A DNA stretch of 64,000 nt, from positions 56,499,885 through 56,563,884 of the forward strand of contig CAIIXF020000001.1 of NCBI GenBank assembly GCA_903813345.2, in the 5' to 3' direction. Source of the stretch: Owenia fusiformis (taxonomy: Eukaryota > Annelida > Polychaeta > Sabellida > Oweniidae). A program made the translations under genes and the position numbers. This document shows positions 13,301 through 25,300 of this stretch, piece by piece. Below the pieces are notes generated by a model. That model made no database searches and was not told where the DNA came from. It saw only the letters and a program-made list of their open reading frames with translations. Position 1 is the stretch's first letter. Each line of letters starts with the position of its first letter.

Positions 13301-16300
13301 GTGTTGGCTCAGAGAGATATGGCTTTGAATGCAGATGCTTGACGGGATTCCTTCGGGAAAATGGTGAATGTGTAGGTAAGCATATCAGACGGTGTGGGAT
13401 AGTATACCAAATTAATATGTATAAAGAGGTAAGTTTATATTACAAACATCTGGACGGGATATTGGAATAAGATAATATTAGGCACGTTTTGACGCCCAGA
13501 TGGGCTTAGTTTACAAAGTTGATACACGGCTCATATAAAAGACCAATTGTTTTTGCTCTCCAATAATACGGAGGAAATAAAGAAACATAAACAAAACTAC
13601 ATCTGTAAAATGACTGCAACAACCAATCAAACATTCCAATTAATGACAGTTGAAGAGTAATATGAATTAAATTTAAAAAATATTAACTCATATCAATAGG
13701 CCATATTATTATAAACTATTATAATTTCAGATGTAAACGAATGTGATAGACCAGACAATAACATATGCCATAGACTCGCTTCATGTACAAATAATGATGG
13801 TAGCTACACATGCGATTGCAATCCTGGTACATACGGAAACGGGTACTACTGTAAAGGTATGTAACCATAGTAACATCCAAGAAAAGAACCACCACTTTGA
13901 TTGAATAATTTTTAATGTGTCGTTTATATTCATTAATATGAGCTGTATAGTATACAACTGTATTGATGAAGATACAATAGTAATGCTTTCAAAGAAAATC
14001 CTTCAATTGAAATGTTATTTTAGGATTTTAATTTGATTAATTTAAATATATTCCATTATGTAGATGTGAATGAATGTGCTACTGGCGTTGATGACAAACC
14101 TGCATGTGGACCCCATGGAAAATGTACAAACACAGAAGGCTCATATACATGCAACTGTCTGAATGGATTCGAGTTAGTTGGGTCGGAATGTCCTGGTGAG
14201 AATAATTACAATTTACAGATCCTGATATACTGATATACCATGCCTTATTTCATTATACATACATACAAAGCTTTGGAACGTTGTTGTTATAACTATACTT
14301 AAATTGTGATGTCAAATCCTGTTATCAATGAAGATTTGCTACTGAGGTCCTCTGTACGGCTGACAAATTAAAATCTACAATGATACTGATCGTGAGAATG
14401 TACGACGACGACATTAGAATAGCGAAAACAATACAGTCCTCCAAAACAGTAACACAATTTTAAAGTATTTTAAAAGTTTAATAATGTATTATATAATGTG
14501 TTAGATATCAATGAATGTACGGGTGATGCTGCGACCACATGTTCGCCGGAAGCAGTGTGTAAGAATACTGAAGGAGGTTACACATGTGAATGTAAACCTG
14601 GTTATTCTGGATCAGGACTTGTCTGTGAAGGTAGGTTTAGACATAAGTTCCATTAAACTGTCACATGTTCCTGTAGTGTTAGTGTAACCTATTTTTACAC
14701 AGGGTCTTGTCATTTTGACAATTAATTGTCCAAATTAAATCAATATCCCAGTTGAATTTCAATATACCAGGTATGAGGTTCCTTAAGATGTCTCCTGAAA
14801 CATTTTTGGTAAATAAATATAATGCATTATATGTCTATACGTTTAAAGACATAATTAAGTACTTTATTGTATTACAGATGTAGACGAATGTGCATTAGGA
14901 ACCGCTAACTGTTCATCAAACACGCTGTGTAAAAATAAGAAAGGAAGCTTCACTTGCGAATGTTTGAAAGGTAAATTGAATATAAAATCAGTTATAAAAT
15001 CAAGCAAGACAACGAAACCTATCGCATTAAGGTAACATGTTATTTTAGGAATACTTGATATGTTGTAACCAAAGAAAGTATAAAAGAATTACCATAAAAT
15101 ATAGTGTTATATATATAAGATATGTGATTTTGAAGGACTTCTCTTCGATGATGAGGACTGTGTAGACATCGATGAATGTGCCAATGATACTCTGAATGAT
15201 TGCCATGAAGATGCTACCTGTATCAATGAAGAACCAGGGTTCCATTGTATTTGCAATGAAGGTTTCATCGGAGATGGGGTGGACATATGCATAAGTAAGA
15301 ATAAAAAACATGTTGAACTGAAAACAGAACAAGCAAGAGAAAACAAATCAAGCAAAACAAATACATGCAAATAAAGGACGGTATGATGAGTGAACTTTAA
15401 ATATATTGGAAATGCGTGTAAATTGACATTGTACCAGCGTCCAACGTATTTATTCACACGTTTTATATTTCAGAGGACAATCCATGTAGTGACCCGACAT
15501 TGTGCACTAAAGCTGGACAAATATGCAAAGTTGTTGACGATGCTGCTGTATGCGACTGTATCCCAGGAACTGAAAAATCCGGATCTGTTTGTATCGGTAA
15601 TTAATATTATGCTGCATTATTTAAATTAAATTCAAAGGTGCTAATCTAAGACATGTATATTCTGGACAACAGGACTAGATTAACGAAACAAAGCCATGAC
15701 AAAATAATCAAAAGATTTTTTTGAATATCAAAAGGTAATCAGGAAAAAGATATGAGGTGTCCACGTTCAGTTGAAAATTGTGATACATAAATTGTGGTAT
15801 GCTTGCAGATATTGACGAGTGCAACGACGGTAGCCTAACTTGTGACGGAATCAATGCAAGATGTAACAACACGCTAGGTGGCGCTGAATGTGTTTGTAAA
15901 GATGGTTTCCAAGGAGATCCAGAGACTGAATGTACAGGTAAAGATACTTTTCATAGATATGCTTTTGATAATCATTTTAGAGTCCCGTGTAATTTATATT
16001 AGATAATGGCATTGTTTCAATTCAGTTTGGGATTATTCAAATAACAGTACATACATGCTTTCACTTTTCTAGACATCGACGAGTGTGATCCTTCATCAGA
16101 CGGCGGTGGTGACAACTGCTGTGCTGGCCCTGGTTCTGGTTGCACAAACACACCAAGCAGCTATGAATGCACTTGTATGGTTGGAGAACCAATTGACGGA
16201 TGCACATGTCCAGGTGTGTTGAAATGCAGAATATCAGTTTTTAGAATTGTTCACCATATTTTTTAATGAATTACATGTACTTTCAAAATAAAAGCAATCA

Positions 16301-19300
16301 ACACTACTGTCTAAATGAACAATACGAACCATGTATCACAATTACTAGATATACATATAACTAAACTGATTGAGTATGTTAGGTCCACCCAGTGAGTGTG
16401 ATAGTGCAGGTGGTGCTGAAGGCGGTAACACATGTGATGGAAATGCTGACTGTGAGGTAACCGTAGATGGCCACACCTGTAAATGTCAGCCAGGTTACAC
16501 CGGAGATGGCCAAACGTGTACAGGTAGGATAAAATGAACATTTTTGAAAATATAACTAGTTCTTCCTGTACCATATATTGATAGTTGACAAAATCACTGT
16601 AGAATCACAAATGACAAAAACCGAGAGACATTTTAAAACAAATAGATATACTGCGGCATTTATTACTAAGTTAATCAACCTTAGGAGGAACACATGAATG
16701 TCCATCATTTATCATTTCAAAATGTGAATATTATTATCTAACCTTCCATTCATGGAATTATGGTTATATGAAAACACATTTAATACACATGGACTATTAT
16801 TAGTTGATCAGTGTTATTTATATGTTTTCTTTTATTATTTCTTAGATATTGATGAGTGTCAAGAAGGCACCTCTCAATGTGATGATGATTCGAGCGAGTG
16901 TGTTAATACAGAGGGCTCTTACGAGTGCCAGTGCAAAGTTGGTCATGTACATGTTAATGGCACAATAGAATGTAGTGGTAAGGGATTGATTTTATGAATA
17001 ATGTGACAAATATATATATCATATCTTGTGTGAACAATACAGTTAATGTTACATGTTGCAATCAAACATAACCGTAAGCATTTTACAATCAAGCGCAAAT
17101 TAAAAACCTGTTAAAATTGAAAAATTTCTAACATTATTCCTAATATCGTGAAGTAGTATGTAGAGCTGTGCATTTTTGATTGTATGCATATAATGCTTGC
17201 TGTAGAGACTAATGACACTGAATTATGAATACATTGTGTTATAGATGTGGATGAGTGTGAAGATGAGGCGTTGAATGATTGTGCCGACAACAGCACTTGT
17301 GCTAACACATTTGGTTCCTACGATTGTGAATGCCTGCCAGGATTCACAGGGGATGGAACAACATGTGAAGGTAACAAATTAATATTCATTTCTTCATCAG
17401 ACAGAACCTGAATGAAACCGATCTTAATACATATTGATTGGTTGCCGAGATTGCCATTCACCATGCCATCTGAATATTTTATTTGATCATTTGTAAAACC
17501 AATGGCCAGATGAGAAGAAAATCTAAGAGCTATTAAAAACACTAATTCCTGGTTCACATTTGCTCCGATCCATCGGGTGGCGCCCGGCCGATTGAGTGTT
17601 TTGTTCAATATTGTATTCAATGTTGAACAAAATACTCAATCGGCCGGGCGCCGTAGTGAAAATCGAAGCAAATATGACCAAGGCATTACGAAGAATGCAT
17701 CTATTAAAACCGGTAATATAGTTATCTAAACACAAAGCAACCATGTCTGTATCTTGCTGTTAAAGAACTTTTATCACAACCACCGTTCGAATTTTAGTCC
17801 AGCCCTAGCCAATAGAACCTGTTAGGACAAAACCAAGAACAAACCATTGTACCAGCTAAGCTGAAACCAATTTATTCAGTTCAAATTAGCTACTAAAATT
17901 TTCATATTTCTAATCCAGAAAAGGAATTAATTTGAGGAAAAATTCAACAGTAGTTTAAGCAAAATTAAACATGTTATGATTCGTTAATTCAATTCTAGAT
18001 ATTGATGAGTGTGCTACCGAAACAGATCCCTGCCATGAATTTGCTGAATGTAGCAATGTACCAGGAAGTTGCACATGCACATGTGCCAATGGCTACACAG
18101 GAGATGGAATATACTGTACTGGTAAGTTTAAGAAACCGTTTGCTTTCTATTGATAATGACTATGAGTCTTTATTATGGTACATTTGTATATACAGACTGT
18201 TATACAGAAACGTTTTGTGGTTCATTATTTGACGGATTTATCAATAGATTGAAAATATCAATAGTATATCCTCGTAATATTATGAACAAATACAGAACCT
18301 TTACAGCCTTTTAACTGATTAACTTTGGGGTGCTCGTCTTACATTGTTATATTAAAAAATTTGGGTCATTTTTGACATTGACATTTTTCTCATCACTATT
18401 CCATGTAAAACCATTAATCGGATTTCCCTCCGATTTGCGCAGATGCCAGATGGTTTCAAGTTTTAAACAGAGGCATGCATAAGCCATGTTGAATATTCTA
18501 ACTGAACAGTTTTCTTAAGTTCTGCTAAAATGTTTCACTCCTCAAATGTGATTCAGCTTGGCATGTTCAAATGTTTGTTGACAAGCCTTTGAAATATTGC
18601 CAACTTATGTTTTGATCTCGTTTCTATAGTAATTATATTTATTGTTGTATTATAATAACGGTTCAAATATAAAATAAATTGATCAATTGGAACATTAGAA
18701 ACTAAATGGTTAAGAATATTCTTTCAGAAATAGATACATGTGATGAAGGATCAACAAAGACATGTGGTGACAATGCTGCTTGTGTTAAAGTAGACGACTC
18801 AACTGAACAATGCACATGCCACAATGGATATGAAGGAGATGCTGATACCGGATGTACAAGTAAGATGTTGTATTTATACAAATGACAAAATTAATGTTTT
18901 CTTGTATACAGTATAGTTTAAAATAGTTTCTATTATACCGTATGTGAATGATCTAATTGCCAGAATTTCTCTTATATATGTTTCATGTACAATTTAGATG
19001 TCAATGAATGTAAATCAACTAGTTCTGTATGTGGACCAAGATCTACATGTGTAGACACAGACGGTGGATATCTATGAATATACAATGAATGCTTGATCTA
19101 ATTGTCAGAATTTCCCTGATACATTTCATTTATAATTTAGATGTCAATGAATGTAAATCAACTAGTTCTGTATGTGGTCCAAGATCTTCATGTGTAGACA
19201 CAGACGGTGGATATCTATGTCAGTGTGATGAATGCGATGAATACAATGAATGCTTGATCTAATTGTCAGAATTTCCCTGATACATTTTATTTATAATTTA

Positions 19301-22300
19301 GATGTCAATGAATGTAAATCAACTAGTTCTGTATGTGGTCCAAGATCTTCATGTGTAGACACAGACGGTGGATATCTATGTCAGTGCGATCCAGGCTACT
19401 ATGGAGGTGGTCCTAATGGCGGTTCTCCATGTCAAGGTAAGTACACAAGCTAAATTAAGTCCAGTACTAGATTAAGATTAGTTTAAGTGATGAATGCGGT
19501 CTGTCCACTTCGTCTAGAATCTTAGTTATTTTGCTAAAACCGCTGTACATCGGACGGTAGCTGTTTATCTAATCATTGACTCAATTTTACATTGATTTCA
19601 TTGTTAAGATACAAATGAATGTGCCACTGGAGAGGACAACTGTGACAAAATATTTGGAGGTTGTGAAAACAATGAAGGCAGTTTTACTTGTTACTGCCGA
19701 TCAGGCACCGAGGGAGATGGATTGGCATGTAACCCAGTAAGTTTTATATAATTCACTCTAATTGTTAGATTATGAAGAAAATGATTGAAGAGTAAACATT
19801 TTCTCACTTTATTTTTGACCTACTAAACCATTGATATGTATTTATTTCAAACAGATAGATGAATGTGAGAGAGGCTTAGACAACTGCACAGTCAATGCAG
19901 AGTGCTTAAATACACCCAAGAGTTTCTACTGCAGATGCCCTGATGGCTTCAGAGGTGATGGCTACGAATCATGCACAGGTAAATTCCTGAGCACAATTAG
20001 CAACGTGCTACACTAGCAGATCCAGAAGCTAACAGGGGGGGGGCATTTCACATCCAAAAGCTGAATTTGTTTTTTGAAAATTTGTGGTGCCTTTTTTGAT
20101 TATCTGGCCTAAAAAGGCCCAAAGGGGCAAGTTATGACCAAAAAGGCTAATTAAGGCCCTACAAATTTTTTGGGCCCTATAATTTTTGGGCCCAAAATTT
20201 CTGGGTGTATTACTACTGTAACACAAATTAACATACACATGTTTAGATATCGATGAGTGTGATGAAGGACTCCATAACTGTGAAGGGGAATGTACCAATG
20301 AAATAGGAGGTTATAGATGCCCATGTGAAGATGGTCTGGAATGGAATGGATCTGAATGTGTTGGTAAGCGATAAAAAAGTAAAACATTCTTCAATGAAAC
20401 GTTTGAGAAATTATTTTGACATTTCTACAGGCTGCTATAGGTGCTATAGGTGTCTACATGATGATCATGTTATAACACAATGTGTTAATTTCCCAGATAT
20501 AAACGAATGTGAAAGTGGGGTGGCAGAATGCTCAGAATATGCCAGTTGCAACAATGTATACAAATCGTATGTTTGCATTTGTCGCCAGGGATTTAGTGGC
20601 GATGGATATACATGCACTGGTAAGTTACAAAGTTTGATCAACAATTTTAAACGTTTTTTTTCATCAGATTTATCAGATAATATGTGAATGCTTTATCGGA
20701 ATTGCTCTTTTTAAGTGTTGCCTTTGGTTATTGTTTGAATGCAAATTAGGCCAGAGTGTTAAATCATAAACTATATGATTAGTGCACAATTCAAGCAGGC
20801 TGAACATGAATCCAATTATTCCACCGTTTATATGAAGTGCCAAGATGACTTTATGTATAATATCACTTTTATTGATAGTGTTATTGATTTCATAGATAAC
20901 AATGAATGTTTATCAAGCCCATGTGGATCCTTGGGATGTACTAATACAGTTGGTTCATACACCTGCGATTGTCCAAATGGTCAGATAAACATTGCTAATG
21001 CTTGCTATGGTATGTATACTGAGTTGACACCAAATAATGTCAAATAATCTTGTAATTTAAAACTTATTTGAGTTTTTTGCCACCTATGCCCACTAATTTA
21101 AACAACCGTTTAAAGAATAATTTATAAAAATAATTATTTGTGATATTTAATTAGCTAGATCTTTATAACACATTTTTTCAAAAATTTCAGATGATAATGA
21201 ATGTAAATTAGAACTATGTGACGAACTGGCAACATGCATAGATACTGAGGGTTCGTTTGAATGTGTGTGCCCGGCTGGGTATCGAACAAGAGGAACAGCT
21301 TGTATTGGTCAGTGAATAAAAAATAATTAAGCATTAAAGGAATTCAATATGACTGTATGAATATTCATAATATGAATAGTAACTGTCCAAAGCTCATTCA
21401 GAATATCAATGTTAACTAATTGATGTAAATATTTCATATGTACATTTCAGACATGAATGAATGTGTTGAGCGTCCAGATGGATGTTCGGAGAACGCTCAA
21501 TGCACCAACACAATTGGATCTTACAGATGCACATGTAATCCAGGCTTTTTGTGGGACTTGCAAGATAAAAACACATGTGCAGGTACATATGAACCAAGCA
21601 ACATACGACACACTGGTATCGAAAATAATTGTATTGTACGAACTAGGAACCATAAAACATTTTACACTTGCATTTTCATTTTAAATTCCGTCAGAATCTT
21701 AATTCAGACCCATTCTTTGTTAAATGAAGTTAGTTTAACAATATTGACTTGATGAAATTGATTTGCAGATGTTGATGAGTGTGCAGATACAGAATACCAA
21801 TACTGCCCCTCAAAATGCCTGAATACAGTAGGATCATATAAATGTATCTGTGAACCTGGCTATGAATACAGGTTCTCAGACTGCAGAGGTTAGTTCAAAT
21901 AATACTTTTAAAGTAATTACAATTAGTTTGAAGTACGATGTTATGGTCAGTTGCACAAAAAATTGTTTTATTTCAAAATTTCGAAATGTTTCTTAAAGAT
22001 ATTGATGAGTGTATGCTGCCACCTACTGATGCTAATGCACCAACCTGTGGTGTCGAGTCAACCTGTGAAAACACTGAAGGAAGTTACAGGTAACTAAATC
22101 TGTCTATTGTGTGATTTAACCAAAAGTATGTACTTAATATAGTATATACTATAGTAAAATTCATGTTTTCATATGCTCAATAATTAACAGTACTTAACAT
22201 ATGATACGTTGGAGTATTCACTTTTCTTTAGCTCAGTTTTTTTATTTATTATTTATAAGCGCTTGAAATCTAAGACGCTATGAGTTTTTTAAGATATTGA

Positions 22301-25300
22301 TTAACAGAAATAAGTTTACCTGTTAATATCATTTACAATCATGATCCACCTCTGGTTTAACATATTTCAATTTCTAAAGTACTTCTTTTCTGTAACTGAG
22401 CATAAATTATCACTTTATTCACTTTAGTTGCATTTGTAAGACTGGTTACAAAAAGGTGGATGGAAAGTGTGTTGATATAGATGAATGCGAGAGCAATGAC
22501 TGTAGTGCATTAGCAGATTGTCACAACACCCCAGGATCATACATATGTCAGTGTAAAGTAGGATATATAGGCAATGGAAAGACTTGTGAAGGTAAGAGGA
22601 TTAGCCATCATTGTGCTTTTGTGCTGACACATTCATATATTTCTGTTTTCTATATGTGTCTCTTATGCTTTTCACTTTTAACTTTTGATTACTTCACCAA
22701 AGAAGCTGTGTAACTCACACTACCATATTCTCAAAGTTTGAAAGAGATCATCAATTAGCTCAAGTATAGGCTGCTAGTATACTTTTCTGTTTTGATGTTT
22801 AAACAGATGAAAACGAATGCATGCTGAACCCTACTATGTGCGGACCTAGAGATAGTTCAATATGTACAAATGTAGAACCTTCATACTCATGTGAATGTAG
22901 GACAGGCTATAAGAAAGTATTTAAATACAACAACACTCACGGCGTTTGTGAAGGTAAGAATTTAGTTCAAGTTGCAGTCATTGATGATGCATCTTCACAC
23001 GTATATCTTGTTTTAAACTCATTTGTCAAATCACTCGAAGGGCATTCTGATCTGAGATACTGTGTAATACGATTATTCCTCATAAAAAATAAATCAATTT
23101 TAATTATCAATAATGTTTTTCGTTTTATTATAAAAACAGATATCAATGAATGCATTGAGAATGGCTATACCTGTGGTTCCCATTCGTCATGTGTTAATCT
23201 ACCAGGAGGTGTTGAATGCCAGTGTGACCCAGGATATATTTTGATTGATAGGATATGTCAAGGTAATTCAAATCCAATTGATACATATACAAAAATGAAT
23301 CCGGACAACTAGAATAAAACAACAAATCTATTCTCGTTATTAGAATACTCAAATACGAGTATGAGAGCTCATTGTTCTACTTTCAGATATGAATGAGTGT
23401 ACAAGAAATCTACATAAGTGTTCTCCAAATGCTGACTGTCATAATACAGAGGGGTCATACGAATGCACGTGTAAAGAACACTTTACAGGGAATGGGTTCT
23501 CTTGTCTTGGTAAGAAATGAATTTCAGTTTAATGATATCTGCTCATAGTACGCAAAGGGCAATATAACAAAAAAGTTATGATCTTCCTTGAATTAATTTT
23601 TTAAACTTTGCAGTTATCCTCTCTTTCATAGAATATGTGACTCAGTATATGAAAGTTGATTTGCAAGCGATATATATGTACAAATGATCACTGAACATCA
23701 ATAGGTGGAGTCAATTACTCAGATCCGAGTAGGTAGTTACCAGTTTCGCCACCAGGTGGCTGATACGGGGGAAATAACATGGCAGGGTATTACAAAATTC
23801 CTGTAAACCTGAATATTCATCAGTTTTAGTGGTTCACTTTTCATATTACCCTTATGTATGTGATAGTTATCCAAATTAAAATATGTCCAGTAAATGAAAA
23901 TATTATCTGCCCAACACAAGAAAATATATTTCACTTTTTGTGGTTTTACAACATGGGGTCTATGGGGTATCTCCCCGACCTAGAAGTCACATTTTCAAAG
24001 AAAATTAAATTTTCAAAGTTGATAAACTCTTTTCAAAACCACATTTCTAAATGTGATTTTACATGTATATTCCAAATATGACATCAGTTTGACTGAATTG
24101 TGAATTTTTAATGACGTAAATCAAGATTATTTCAACTCGCATCTAGGATATTAGCTGGCAAGATGAGGGAGTAGTCAAACAATAAGTTAATGTGTGTAAT
24201 TGAAAAAGTATGGAGGTCACCTTCATTTATATTTGTATATATTCTAGGATTGTGTGAGACAACTCCGTGTAGACAATTCGAACAGTGTATAGTCACAGAT
24301 GAAGGTCCAACGTGTGAATGCAGATGTAACTGGGGTTCAAGATGCGATGATGAAAGAATGATCTGTGGACATGATGGACAGACATACGAATCAGGACTAG
24401 CTCTGTTTAATGCATCGTGTGAACAAGATAGCCCAATATTCATCAAGTATTATGGACCATGTTCAAGTATGTGAATGTTGTTAGTTGGTTCTTGTTGTTT
24501 AATGTGTTATCACAAGCTTAAGGCGACGATGAATTTGAAAGTATTAAAATAAAATGATACATGGATAAGTGAGAATTGATTTTCCTTAATTCATCTTCAT
24601 AATTTGCACCATTCTTATTATAACTATATGAGTGTCTATTTATATCGTTAAGGTACTTGTGATACGGTAGTTTGTCCAACTGGACACATCTGCAAAGAGA
24701 TAGGGGGCACTCCCGAATGCGTTTGCCCAGAGTGTACCGAGGAAGAAAAAACATCAGGTACTTTTCTTTCAACGATTACGCAACCAATAATGGCATTACA
24801 TATTTATGCAATTAAGTCTAATTCATAAATTCCATATAGGTTAATAACAAAACATTCCAACGACATATGGACCATTATAATATATAAAGAAATTATAATT
24901 TTATTATCTACGGACCCTACCTTTATATAATGTATAAGCTGGCATTTTAAAGGTGAGGTGTGTAGTTTATCTGGGACGACTTATGCCAACAAATGCCAAC
25001 TGAAGCTTCACGCATGCCACCTATACAAGCCAGATGGTGTTAAACATTCGGGAGAATGTAAACCAAAAATAGGTACAATATTTATGCTTAGCATTATATT
25101 ATTTAGTTAAAACATGATATTGAATGTTTTCACGTTGAACGACAAATCATAGGGAGCTCCAAGATTAGACTTTTCTTTGACACTGACGGACTGTTGTTTC
25201 ACCGGTATTCAATCTCAGAAATTAGTAAATCATAAATGAGACAGGCACCCAGTCCAAAATTACTGTTTTAGATTATGAAGCCACAGAGTGGACCGAGTGG

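Noticed and set aside
15107-15457. Minus-strand open frame of 116 codons
   Set aside because: Antisense shadow of EGF exon 30 and its flanks.
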